From Phallus indusiatus (Eukaryota; Basidiomycota; Agaricomycetes; Phallales; Phallaceae): DNA of 64,000 nucleotides. Shown piece after piece: positions 1 to 8,601 of this stretch (position 1 is its first letter; each line of letters starts with the position of its first letter). The position numbers and the translations under genes are program-made. The notes beneath the pieces were generated by a model that was given only the letters and a program-made list of their open reading frames with translations, had not been told where the DNA came from and searched no databases. The stretch is from positions 111,626-175,625 of the forward strand of contig JAQFWX010000077.1 of NCBI GenBank assembly GCA_027605045.1, in the 5' to 3' direction.

Positions 1-83
1 GAAACAAGTAGAGTTAATAATTCATTCACAGCTTTCATAAACAACCAAAAAAAAAAGAGGAAACCAAACAAAAACTCACACAA

Positions 84-370
84 GCCATACCCAACGGATG
101 AGTCGGATCAATAACCACGTTTTTAACACTTAATCCGTCAATTTTGATCTTTTTCTTTTTGGCGGCTTTTTGTATTTCGGGGATGAGACCTGGTTTGAGA
201 GGTTTTGATGCATGTCGGGGTGCTCGGATGACGATGCTGGATGGGCCACGGCCAGGACAAGGTGACATTTTTTGCGAACTTAGATGCGTGCAGAAGGGAT
301 GCGGTCGGATTCCCACGGTGTCATTCTGGGCGCTTGTTACTCCAAACTCGCTCAAGACCATTGCTAGCAC
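84..370 (-). CDS. Uncharacterised gene, 3' part runs toward window edge
   Basis: An open frame on the minus strand reads through a stretch rich in Pro, Lys and Arg, with a PSSIVIRAPRHASKPLKPG segment followed by a lysine cluster (KAAKKKKIKIDG) and VKNVVIDPTHPLGM. It runs into a plausible splice donor (TGT|GTGAGTTT) near position 83, so the gene may continue past the window start. I do not recognise the family. The real start is not determined. Coding status rests only on the sensible amino-acid composition and the donor site. Confidence 0.25.
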
Positions 371-398
371 TGCTACATAATGAATCTCTTGATATTTC

Positions 399-1250
399 TC
401 ATAAATCTTTTAAAATTGAACTGGTGCAGAAATTGTGACATGAATGATTCTGCAAGTCGGACCGGAACAAATCCTGAGCAACACGTGCGGCGTGCTGGTA
501 GTGCGATGAGTCATGAGTGAACGTAATTCGTAATTTCCAATTATCTACTACATCAAGTGTCAGACTACAATCCCAAAATCTTTTGCTGCTTTCTTCGATA
601 TCCATTATCTCAACGCCGCTTCAGTAGTTTCATCATATCCCAGCTTGACACCTTGCACCAATGTAGCTAATGAAGAATATAAACAATCTTTCGCAGAAGC
701 ACATTGAAGTCGAAGATAACACACGTACCCAGACGGCCATTTTGGGTCCCAAGGTGGAACATCCGCCGGCCAAACATTCTTCAGCCATACAATATCTCCA
801 TCACGATACCAAGCAGATGCTGAAGCTGAAGGACTAACACGCTGCTCATTCGAACCGGATCCTAAAGTCAGCCCTGTCCATCCCAGTCGCACATTCATAT
901 CCTCCATATTCATCCAATCATCTATTTCCGGTATCGCCAATTGTAGTCAAAGCTGGAGCGGGATTCCAAACTAAACATTCGACTTCTGAGAAGTTGATTA
1001 AATCAGGGTAGTCAACAGAATCTATTTCTAGTTCCTCTAAAGTCTGGGCGGAAAGGAGTAGACAAAAATCAGGTTCTGCGTTTGAGTTAGGTTTCATCGA
1101 CGTCAGAGTTGTAGCCGATGGTGTGTAGTTCTCTTTCGTTTCTAAACACATCTCTTGTCTTGGATTTGAAATCAGCTTTACAGACAACTTCAACGGTGAC
1201 AGTGCAACTTTGCGCGGTTGCCGAGCAAGACTCTGAAAAGGGTTTAACAA
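399..1250 (-). CDS. Uncharacterised minus-strand gene, exon structure unresolved
   Basis: Three overlapping minus-strand frames (about 918-1250, 605-940 and 399-605) look like pieces of one gene. The first has a leucine-rich stretch (SAQTLEELEIDSVDYPDLINF) reminiscent of F-box/LRR proteins. The second is Trp-rich (DGDIVWLKNVWPADVPPWDP) and the third ends in a Cys/His-containing tail. I could not connect the frames with convincing introns near 925-945, so the gene may be frameshifted. A 120-bp part around 545-665 is duplicated at 3355-3478. Product unknown. Confidence 0.3.
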
Positions 1251-1381
1251 CTACTTTGACCGAATTCGACGGGCGTCGGGCAGACCTAAAACTCCTTCCA
1301 CCGTGACCTCGTCGGCTTGCTCGTGCAACGCGCACACACGTGACACACATGGAGATCAGACATGGCTTAAAACTGCCCTCC
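1231..1381 (+). pseudogene. Fragment of the dispersed four-exon gene family (copy A)
   Basis: This stretch closely matches the second exon of the gene at 20243-21692, around 20956-21095. It shares the run encoding EKGF/LNNYFDRIRR, then a leucine/proline-rich part and the THMEIxxGLKLPS segment. The copy carries small insertions (for instance a duplicated GGGCGTC near 1268) and frame breaks, and neither the upstream nor the downstream exons are present. It is a truncated, non-functional relic. Confidence 0.65.
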
Positions 1382-1831
1382 ATGTGTGATGCCCATAAAC
1401 TAAAGGGTAACGAGTACACAAAGTATGGACATCTTCCAACTTTGAACCATCACCTGTATGCAGCAGACAATAGGCGAGTGAATCAACTGTCCAAGATGGT
1501 TGAGCAAAGGTCAAATGACGCGTTAATTCCATAATTGTGACGCTCTGCGCGTCCTTCCAGCGCGTGCCAGTCGGTGTTTCATTATTGGACACTTTGCCGT
1601 CACGCCAGTATAAACATATAAATGCTTCATTTTTCGTTGTATCCTTTTTCTCCCTCATCCTCATCTTTATTTTATCAAACAGCCGCAGCACTGCTCCTTA
1701 CTCTCCGTTCCTTTTTTAATATTCATTAGGCTTGTCATATGTATTGTAATCATTCACTCTAACTGAGGAAGCCTTCTTGTTCTTAGTCCCTCTCTAACGC
1801 CAAGTACCAATACAATTCATTTTTTCATAGC

Positions 1832-2214
1832 ATGGCAACGCAAGGTAAGCCCTTTTGCATGCCGTTTATTGTATTTGTCCAATCCGTAGGAGATGGTATG
1901 GGTGACCCCCTTGGAACCCAAGGGCTTCAAGAACCTTTGGCGAAATGGTTCCTCCGGGTTTCTCTCTCGACGCTCTGTGTGGAAATGACGCGATCATTAA
2001 TGGAATGGACCCAACGTAAAGTACTCCAACCAGCAGCGAACTTTGTTAAAAGAAAGTGCAATCTCCTTCCGACTTCGTTGGGAATTTTTGACTCAGGTAG
2101 GTTCCCTCCTTCGACATAAATACTATTCTAAACGACTGAATTTTTCATAATACAGGAGAGAGCAAGGCGTCGTGTCCTCACCGGAATCAGACATGGAGAT
2201 GGGTACGGGGGTAA
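1832..2214 (+). CDS. Short spliced hypothetical protein, about 92 aa
   Basis: ATG at 1832 opens a small gene that splices cleanly. Exon 1 is 1832-1844, intron 1 1845-1889 (GTAAGC...TAG, 45 nt), exon 2 1890-2096, intron 2 2097-2155 (GTAGGT...CAG, 59 nt) and exon 3 2156-2214 ending in TAA. The product starts MATQGDGMGDPLGTQGLQEP and ends with a basic/Trp-containing tail. Intron 1 is a multiple of three, so it could also be retained. A TATA-like run (TATAAACATATAAATG) lies about 200 bp upstream. No family recognised; the splice sites are the main support. Confidence 0.4.
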
Positions 2215-2532
2215 ATTTCCAAAGTATTATTTGTTAGACGCTAAAGCTTACTAATATTGATTACACGACTCGAATGTCGCTGAGTTAGTTTTTCCTTCAA
2301 AGGAGGTTTTTTAGACTCAGCGGATTAACAGTTTCGTTGTATATAAATCTCTTTATTCTCTATTATAATATAGTTTCCCTTTTCCTCTTCGCTCCAAACG
2401 CTCTTTGACAACATTATTTACCACTTGCAAGTCTCTATTTTCAAGCAAAGTCGATAGTTTATTTAATAACTATTTCTACCGACTTTGCAGCGTTCCAGGG
2501 AGGTTTCAGCTAGGGAGTATCAAAAAGGAAGT
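2215..2532. other. Intergenic stretch, nothing recognised
   Basis: AT-rich sequence between the short spliced gene and the repeat-derived region. It contains TATATAAATC near 2340 but no convincing ORF or repeat that I could identify. Confidence 0.5.
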
Positions 2533-3345
2533 GTTGCATAAAAGAATATTTTAGAAGCTTAACCTGACCGAGGGTCGTTCTCCATCCGAGGGCCAAGGAG
2601 GGATGATGTCACGCCCCGCGTGACCCGGGACTCAAACCCGGAAGTCCGGGGTAATTCCGATTCCGTCACTGCGGATTTAGTTCATCCGATGTCCGTATGT
2701 TTCCCCGTACTCTAGTGCGTACTTAGTAGACGCTACTTCCTTGTTATCACATCATCACAAGGAACGAGAAGTCCCAACTGTCTGATTCACATCTCCGCTC
2801 GCTTCTTTCATGTTAAACTCCTTTGTTCCGTATTCGACAGTATTCCCATTTTGGTCTGCACCATTTTGTATTTAAATCGTAGCTTTTCAGCTAGGGACAG
2901 TAGTCTGAATATTAGTTACTTTCCGTCTCTAGTTCCGCCTCAGTTCTTACTTCGTACTTGCGAGCTCCAGTGCGTACTCGTTGCGTACTATCTCGTACTC
3001 AGAGTTCTAGCCGTCGTCTGACGGTGTAGACTCAAAGTTCGACGTTACGTTCTTGACGTCGTACTCATACGTACTGGCTACGTACTTCCTCGTTCTCTGA
3101 AATTGAGGGATATCGTAAGCTGGGCGAGTGGGCGCAGCACATAAGCTGAAGCCAAGTCCCTCTCTCCGTACTCCTCCGTATTCTAGTTACGTGTTTCATA
3201 GTAGTCCGGAAATATCCGGGATTTGTCCGGAACACCGATCTTGACAGATGAATTCGATGATGGTTCCGTGTTCCTCGTTACATAATAGGCGCAGGGCCTC
3301 GGAGTTTCCTGTATCATAAGAAAATCAGTCATATAGGATAGCATT
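2533..3345 (-). pseudogene. Third, partial copy of the triplet-repeat gene, split by a solo LTR
   Basis: Positions 2533-2605 and 3247-3345 together match the middle of the duplicated genes at about 4089-4262 and 19712-19873. Shared landmarks are the AAAAGAATATTTTAGAAGCTTA block, CCATCCGAGGGCCAA, the GTTCCTCGTT block and the CATATAGGATAGCA end. The 641-bp solo LTR at 2606-3246 is inserted into it with a 5-bp duplication. Only the central exon region is present; the N-terminal exon and the triplet-repeat tail are absent. Confidence 0.6.
2606..3246 (+). mobile_element. Solo LTR, family 2, with GATGA target duplication
   Basis: The unit begins TGTCACGCCCCGCGTGACCC and ends GGAACACCGATCTTGACA, with TG...CA termini. 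It is flanked on both sides by GATGA (2601-2605 and 3247-3251). A related 639-bp copy in the opposite orientation lies at 12964-13602 inside the gypsy element. No internal coding region or second LTR is present, so this is an LTR-LTR recombination product. The interior is rich in short TCCGTACT/CGTAC repeats. The termini and the 5-bp duplication fit a Ty3/gypsy-type element, but the family cannot be assigned without an internal region. Confidence 0.9.
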
Positions 3346-3354
3346 ATCTACATC

Positions 3355-3478
3355 AAGCTTGAAGTGTCAAATTATAATTCCAAAATCTTTTGCTGCTTGC
3401 TTTAATATCCTTTTTCTCAACGCCGCTTTAGCAGTCTCATCATATCCCAGTTTGACACTTTGCACCAATATTGTAGCC
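3355..3478 (-). repeat. Duplicate of part of the 399-1250 gene
   Basis: This segment matches about 548-665 over its length: CCAAAATCTTTTGCTGC, CTCAACGCCGCTT, GTCTCATCATATCCCAG and TTTGACAC..TTGCACCAAT are common. It carries substitutions and lacks the rest of the gene. It is a small dispersed duplicate, probably non-coding. Confidence 0.6.
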
Positions 3479-3776
3479 TGTCGCGCATGTCATGTATTAA
3501 ACCAGACGGTTATTTGGTTTCAAACTATGCAGCATATGTTTATACAGCTATATTATCTGTTTTCGGATTGTTCAAAATATGTGCAGCTCTGTTTGTAGAG
3601 ATCATACGTATTCTAAATGTTACTAATGTGTTAGAGCATAGGCTATAGCGAGGAGGGCAACTATATGAACTGGCTGTCCAAAACGATAAGTCGGGTATAA
3701 TGTGTGAAATAGTATAAGTAAACGAAATATTATGAACTGTGTCCCGATCATGGAATCATTTATTATGAAATGGGTA

Positions 3777-4475
3777 TTAGACTTTTGAAACGAAAAGGTG
3801 GTAGATATATCGGTTTGAATACCTGGTGTTGTGGTCGTAGAGGCTGTGATGGTAATTATAGTTGACATTGTAGCTGTAGTCGTGGTCTTCGTTGTCCTCG
3901 TTGCCGTTGTCATTGCTGTAGTCTTCGTCGTTGTCGATGTCGTTGGTATTGTCGTTGTCGTTGTGGCGGTTGTGACTGTGGTTGTTACAGGTGAGGGTTG
4001 TCGCGGCGGCGAGAGCGGCGCTGAAGGACTCGGAGAGCGTGATGGCGATGGATGAACGAGCTATCATATGTATGGTTTTTCAGTCATGTTGCATAAAAGA
4101 ATATTTTAGAAGCTTACCCTGGCCGAGGGAGGGAGGGAGGACCGTTCTCCATCCGAGGGCCAACTTCAATGAAGGGATGATGATTCCCCGTTCCTCGTTT
4201 ATAGGCGGAGGGCCTCGGAGTTTGCTGTATTATAAGGAAATTAGACATATAGGATAGCACTCATATTGAAGAGAAGAAACCAACTTGTAGTTGTCCGTTG
4301 CCCCTTGTCCCAAGAACAGAGTCACCTCGGACCTCACCCACATGACGAAGGGATGGAGTATGATTATACCGTGGCCATATAACAATGATCCCTTTAGGTA
4401 ATTACGACAACTGTTGGCCTCTTCCAGCATCTTCACAATCTCGGTCCCTACACTCTCACTGGGAGATGATTCCAC
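3777..4475 (-). CDS. Duplicated gene with triplet-repeat tail (copy E2)
   Basis: The first exon opens at ATG 4475 and encodes MESSPSESVGTEIVKMLEEA, then a hydrophobic stretch around LLYGHGIIILHPFVMWV, ending YKLVSSLQYECY. A second exon follows (about 4210-4100) with an NEERGIIIPS motif. The 3' part (about 3830-4000) is a degenerate GTT/GTC tract that reads as Asn/Asp/Thr-rich low complexity on this strand. The whole arrangement is repeated at 19249-20095. The gypsy element sits only 49 bp upstream of the start, so its original promoter is probably displaced. Function unknown; exon borders are approximate and it may be a pseudogene. Confidence 0.4.
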
Positions 4476-4523
4476 TTTCCAATGCTAACATATGGTGCCT
4501 ATCATGTCACAAAAATCCCCAAA

Positions 4524-4787
4524 TGTAACGTTTCGTTACAGTTTACGATTAGCCCGGTTCTTACGGACTCACAACAAACAGTATAAAGCTGTATATTTGC
4601 AAGTGCAGGTAAGAAAGGCTGCCGGCGCCTTTACCGTTACGCGGTATTTACTGGTGTGACGGCGCCTATGTACATTACATAATACTAGGTACTTGTGCAG
4701 ACGACGATCGTCTGCATGCAATTGTATATATATACTAATATGTACTATGGGTAATAGTAGTCCGCTGGTCATAGCGGAACCGTTACA
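4524..4787 (-). repeat. Gypsy 3' LTR
   Basis: 264 bp, TGTAACG...CGTTACA, reading identically to 14460-14723. The ends form a short inverted repeat (TGTAACG/CGTTACA), and a second GTTACAG box follows immediately inside. It contains an internal palindrome ACGACGATCGTCTGCATGCA and a TATATATACTAATATG run. Confidence 0.95.
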
Positions 4788-4799
4788 TCCTCCCCCGCT
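4788..4799 (-). other. Polypurine tract of the gypsy element
   Basis: On the minus strand the sequence AGCGGGGGAGGA directly precedes the 3' LTR. This is the expected place and composition for the plus-strand primer. Confidence 0.7.
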
Positions 4800-4932
4800 G
4801 ACTTGAGCGTCAAGTCAATACATGATACGACGAGTGAGTCTCAGTCGTCCGCGGTATAATCCATGGCCATCTCAATGTCACCTTGAGGGCCCGCTCCTGG
4901 TCTATCCAGGACCTCGTATTGATCGGGGTCGA

Positions 4933-5577
4933 TCACGAGTTCTTTCTCAGCGATATCTGCTGGGAGTGGTGCTTTCGCCAAGGGAGGCGAATAGCGGTGG
5001 ACTCCACATAAGGAGTCTCCTTCGAAGGTCCAGCAATAGGAGCTGCAGGGGCGGCGTCACGACGATTGTTGCGACGTCGTCTTCGATACTGACGTCCTGG
5101 TAACAGCGACGAAACGGTGGGTTGAGATTCTCGCCACTTCACGGCGATGGTATTGCTGTTAGTGTGTGATCGCCACCGCTCAAATAGTGGTCCTAATCGA
5201 GTTTCGATTAATCGGGTATTCACACAGTTATATCGCAGCATCCCGACAACTTCTTCCTTGGTTGGAATGTTACCCTGAGGCAGGGTATATGCTCGACGCC
5301 ATCCTTCGATTATGGATGGGGAGTTATTCACCGTCTTGTCGGCGTTGATGCCAGCGGCATTGAGCCAGGTGGATAGCCCAGGCTCGGTACATATCTCCGC
5401 TACAATGGGGAATACAGTCTTCCTTGTTTCCCGATTCGGGAATATTTTTCGAAGCCACGCTACGACTTCAACATCGCTGATATTCAGCGATCCCGATGGT
5501 TCAACCCTTATATAAAAGGGTACGGAGGCGGGGTCCTTATACCACGTCTCGTAGAGGCGACCCGTTTCTAGGTCCAT
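4933..5577 (-). CDS. Extra gypsy ORF c: basic C-terminal protein, 214 codons
   Basis: This is the last ORF before the 3' LTR, on the same strand as gag-pol. It begins MDLETGRLYETWYKDPAS and ends in an Arg-rich stretch (GRQYRRRRRNNRRD) followed by a Pro/Ser/Lys tail. No signal peptide, transmembrane helix or Cys pattern of an envelope protein is visible. It overlaps the end of the ORF at 5568-6014 by 10 nt in another frame, and the two read as one protein if a single base is missing in the GGGCAAATGG context near 5575. The basic tail suggests nucleic-acid binding. I do not recognise the family. Confidence 0.6.
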   Translation of the reverse strand: MDLETGRLYETWYKDPASVPFYIRVEPSGSLNISDVEVVAWLRKIFPNRETRKTVFPIVAEICTEPGLSTWLNAAGINADKTVNNSPSIIEGWRRAYTLPQGNIPTKEEVVGMLRYNCVNTRLIETRLGPLFERWRSHTNSNTIAVKWRESQPTVSSLLPGRQYRRRRRNNRRDAAPAAPIAGPSKETPYVESTAIRLPWRKHHSQQISLRKNS

Positions 5578-6014
5578 TTGCCCTTCTGTTGGGTATGGAA
5601 AAGCTTCGGGCGCTCCCCGATAGTGAGGCGAGCGTAGTCTCGCTCTTTCTTCTTTCTATTGATGAACATCATGCCTACATCCCAGGCAAGTCTAATGCGC
5701 GCGTGCATTGCAACTTTTTGAGGTGTGTCCAATATGGGTGGTTTCTTCCAGATCTGCTTCCCCTGGAGTACGAATGAGGGATCATCCAGTGGACACATCA
5801 TGTACCACGCGAGTGGGTCGGGAACTGGCCCAGGTACAGGGGTTTTCCCTGCTCGAGACGCTGTGGGGTCGTGGCCTTGCATAAAAGCGGGCCACGTATC
5901 GTGGTACTTGGCCTGGTTGGAGATACGGGGAGTTCCTGGGAACTCAGCGAGGACTTTCTCAGCGAGTTGTCGCCGAGACAATAATGACTCCTCTTCAGGG
6001 TCCAGCCTGTCCAC
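5568..6014 (-). CDS. Extra gypsy ORF b, probable N-terminal half of ORF c
   Basis: The frame opens at a GTG-preceded MDRLDPEEE segment with no upstream in-frame ATG before a stop. A CTGACAG just upstream (near 6029) would serve as a splice acceptor, so the 5' end may lie on an upstream exon. The product contains a Pro-rich TPVPGPVPDPLAWYMMCPLDD segment, an amphipathic region around HARIRLAWDVGMMFINRKKKERDYARL, and ends at QQKGKWT. It then overlaps the 4933-5577 ORF. Function unknown; it appears to be accessory to the retrotransposon. Confidence 0.5.
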   Translation of the reverse strand: MDRLDPEEESLLSRRQLAEKVLAEFPGTPRISNQAKYHDTWPAFMQGHDPTASRAGKTPVPGPVPDPLAWYMMCPLDDPSFVLQGKQIWKKPPILDTPQKVAMHARIRLAWDVGMMFINRKKKERDYARLTIGERPKLFHTQQKGKWT

Positions 6015-6188
6015 TAGGCCGAAATCTGTCAGGGTACGCTACCGCGTCCCCTCATTTTTCCTCATTTATTATCATCGGTATATATTCCCCTCTACTTTAT
6101 TTATATTTCCCATATATTATCTCCACCCTCCGTTTGCTCCCTCTGTCTCTATTCCACTTTCTCTACTTGCGCGCGCGCGCGCACCCGG

Positions 6189-6209
6189 CGTGACGCCGTA
6201 GGCGTCACG
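6189..6209. repeat. Perfect inverted repeat in the gypsy internal spacer
   Basis: CGTGACGCC-GTA-GGCGTCACG forms a 9-bp stem with a 3-nt loop, next to an alternating GC run at 6171-6182. It lies between two of the extra ORFs. It could be a promoter element, a terminator-like hairpin or chance. Confidence 0.6.
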
Positions 6210-6326
6210 TCGCTTATGTTCGGTTTGGGCGTCTGGCACTTAGCTGTGTCAGGGCCGCACGCCGCGCTATCGTTTTTCATGTATATAGTCGCTGTCCCTA
6301 GAGTGAGGGTCCCTAAGCTTGTTCTC

Positions 6327-7100
6327 TTAGGATCCCCTCCCTCTAGGTGAGTAGTTAGTTCTCCCCAATATATTTATCTTAGGATCCCCTCCCTCTAGTG
6401 TGAGCTGAGTAGCCCTAACAAAATCGTCCCCAGAATGGGGAGGAACGGGTTGACCGTTGGAGTCGAGTACCGACTCGTCATTGTAGGAGTCCGCCCAATC
6501 GTGGTCGTCTAGATCATCGTCGTCGTCTAGATCATCGTCGTCGTCTAGATCATCGTCGTCGTCTAGATCATCGTCGTCGTCGTTGTCGTACGCGTCGAAT
6601 CCTACGGGCCCATGATTCGTGGGGCCCTTGGCCTCTGACCGAGGTCGTTTCCTAGATGACACAGGCGATGCTGCCTGTGGGGCTTGCTTCAACTTGTCCT
6701 CGAGTTCCCGTATACGATCTCGAAGGTCGTCCTCTCGTCTCTCAACGTCCTTGAGTTCTTGGACGGTCTGGTCGGCGTAGTCGTTAGCGTCTTCGAGGCG
6801 CTTTCGTAAATCATCCCACTCTTTTTGCAGGAACGGGAATGCCTCGAGTAGGCACTCTTTGACGTCTTTCTCGTCAAGAACAATGGTACGCTTGCTTGCA
6901 GCGGTACTAATGTGCGAGATATACTCATCGCAGTGGGTACATTTCCCACTTTCGTGGGTGATGGCTACGCAGCCAGGCATGGAATCCATACTCCATTCTT
7001 TTTGTGCTTCAAGCAACGCTTGCTTGATATCGTCAAATCGTCCCTTGCGGGTCGAGGGCTTCGTAGATGAAGAGGTAGGTCGTGAAGGTTCTGCAGACAT
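6327..7100 (-). CDS. Extra gypsy ORF a: coiled-coil/acidic protein, 257 codons
   Basis: The ORF lies just downstream of integrase on the same strand. ATG at 7100 starts MSAEPSRPTSSSTKPSTRKG. A CTHC pair (GKCTHCDEYISH, about residue 53) could be half of a metal site. Residues about 80-140 form a strongly heptad-like coiled coil (KEWDDLRKRLEDANDY...DRIRELEDKLKQ). A KRPR basic motif is followed by four tandem copies of an 18-bp unit (6507-6578) encoding DDDDDL-type repeats, and then an acidic tail. Two 21-bp direct repeats CTTAGGATCCC...CTCTAG lie at 6326-6346 and 6378-6398, at and just inside the 3' end of the ORF. It is in the position of env but is not env-like. Confidence 0.6.
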   Translation of the reverse strand: MSAEPSRPTSSSTKPSTRKGRFDDIKQALLEAQKEWSMDSMPGCVAITHESGKCTHCDEYISHISTAASKRTIVLDEKDVKECLLEAFPFLQKEWDDLRKRLEDANDYADQTVQELKDVERREDDLRDRIRELEDKLKQAPQAASPVSSRKRPRSEAKGPTNHGPVGFDAYDNDDDDDLDDDDDLDDDDDLDDDDDLDDHDWADSYNDESVLDSNGQPVPPHSGDDFVRATQLTLEGGDPKINILGRTNYSPRGRGS

Positions 7101-7239
7101 CGTTGACGGTGCTCAGGTGGCTGAGGCGGGGTCGTAAGAAAGAGTATTTATTTACTCTTGTATCAGAGTAGCGCCCGAGTAGGATTTTCTCGTGGCTGCT
7201 GTGCCGCCGGGGGCACGGGGCAGATCTGCTTGCAGATCC

Positions 7240-8601
7240 TCATTTACGCGTCGTGCGGAGACGCGGCAATTTCCCTAATTGGGTAACCCCGCGTAATTGG
7301 AGATACTCATCCAATGCCTGCAAGTCTTTGCAGTGTTCGTACGGCTCCCAGGTCGTATCGCCTAGCGTCCATTGCACTAGGAACTCGATGTCCGTGTCTT
7401 TAGACCCAGTCCAGCGATGGGCTAGTAGTTCATCTACATGCCATTCGGCATTGTCCGGTTGTCCAAAGTCGTACGCCGTTAATGACTCACGACGTGGAAA
7501 TCTATCGTCATCATTGGCGATATGTGGTTTCACTAAGTCCACGTGGAATATTGGATTTATCCTACGCTTCTTCAACTCGTCAGGCAAGTCGAGTTTGACG
7601 TTAATATTGTCTTTGACTGACAATACTTTGTAAGGACCGACGTAACGCGGTACCAACTTACTGGATCTACCCTTTGGTAGAGATATGTTCTTCGTAGAAA
7701 GGTACACGAGGTCACCCTCTTTATAGACAGGCGCATCTCGTCTGTGAGTGTCCGCATGCATGGTTTGTTTCACGCGACTCGCGATTATGGCATCGTGTGC
7801 GGCCATAAGATTCCATTTCGCTTGTAATGCGAATTGCTTCACACCATTGAACTTGGTGTCGGTGTTGAGCTGTCGCCCTAGTGCAGGGGTGTATCCGTAG
7901 TTAAGTTCGAATGGCGTGAACTTAGTCGTTTCACTCGTGCTACTGTTCAGTGCGAATTCCGCCATCGGGATACGTTCAGCCCAATCCTTTTGGTCATTAT
8001 CTATTATAGAACGTAATACTTGTCCTATGGAGCGGTTCGCCCGCTCTGTTGCTCCATCCGTCTGTGGATGGAATGAAGTGGACATGAGGAGTTTTGTCCC
8101 TATTAGTCGCTGTAGTTCTTTCCAGAATTTCGCGGTGAATCTGGTATCTCTATCACTGACGATAGAAGCTGGCACGCCATGATGCCTAACTACACCTTCG
8201 AAGTACAGGTGTGCTGCGCTTTTCGCAGTTAGCTTCGTGGTGGTGGGCATGAGTCTCACCATTGACGTTAATCTGTCAATTATGACTAGTAAGAAGTCGT
8301 GTCCTTTCGATACTGGTAATGGGCCTATAAAGTCCATTCCGACTGATTCCCATGGTTTATTGGGAATGGGTAGCGTCTTCAGTAGACCGCTAGGATGTCT
8401 ATTGTCATCCTTATTCGTTTGACATTTACCGCACGATTTGCAGTATTCTTCGATGTCCTCTGCCATCGTTCTCCACCAATACACTTGTCTAATGTATTGC
8501 GACGTTTTATAGCGTCCAAAGTGTCCCACAATTTCGTGTGCTTCACTAATTATGATCTCTACCAGCTTCCTCCCTGGTAAAATAAGTGATGGGGTATGCA
8601 A
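7240..8601 (-). CDS. Gypsy integrase with C-terminal chromodomain
   Basis: Minus-strand ORF of about 453 codons. The N-terminal zinc site is visible as HEIVGHFGRYKT...YCKSCGKCQ (HHCC). The catalytic core follows with D in VGMDFIGPL, D in VSDRDTRFT and E in ATERANRS (the D,D-35-E triad). A GPY/F-type module (YVGPYKVL) comes next, and a chromodomain ends the protein (IEFLVQWTLGDTTWEPYEH). This makes the element a chromovirus targeted to chromatin marks. The frame overlaps the end of the RT-RNase H ORF around 8580-8600 and is shifted by +1, so the pol polyprotein is interrupted here in this copy or is joined by recoding. Confidence 0.93.
   Translation of the reverse strand: MHTPSLILPGRKLVEIIISEAHEIVGHFGRYKTSQYIRQVYWWRTMAEDIEEYCKSCGKCQTNKDDNRHPSGLLKTLPIPNKPWESVGMDFIGPLPVSKGHDFLLVIIDRLTSMVRLMPTTTKLTAKSAAHLYFEGVVRHHGVPASIVSDRDTRFTAKFWKELQRLIGTKLLMSTSFHPQTDGATERANRSIGQVLRSIIDNDQKDWAERIPMAEFALNSSTSETTKFTPFELNYGYTPALGRQLNTDTKFNGVKQFALQAKWNLMAAHDAIIASRVKQTMHADTHRRDAPVYKEGDLVYLSTKNISLPKGRSSKLVPRYVGPYKVLSVKDNINVKLDLPDELKKRRINPIFHVDLVKPHIANDDDRFPRRESLTAYDFGQPDNAEWHVDELLAHRWTGSKDTDIEFLVQWTLGDTTWEPYEHCKDLQALDEYLQLRGVTQLGKLPRLRTTRK

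Noticed and set aside
4933..6014. Envelope gene of an errantivirus-like element
   Set aside because: No signal peptide, transmembrane helix or cysteine pattern; the tail is Arg-rich.
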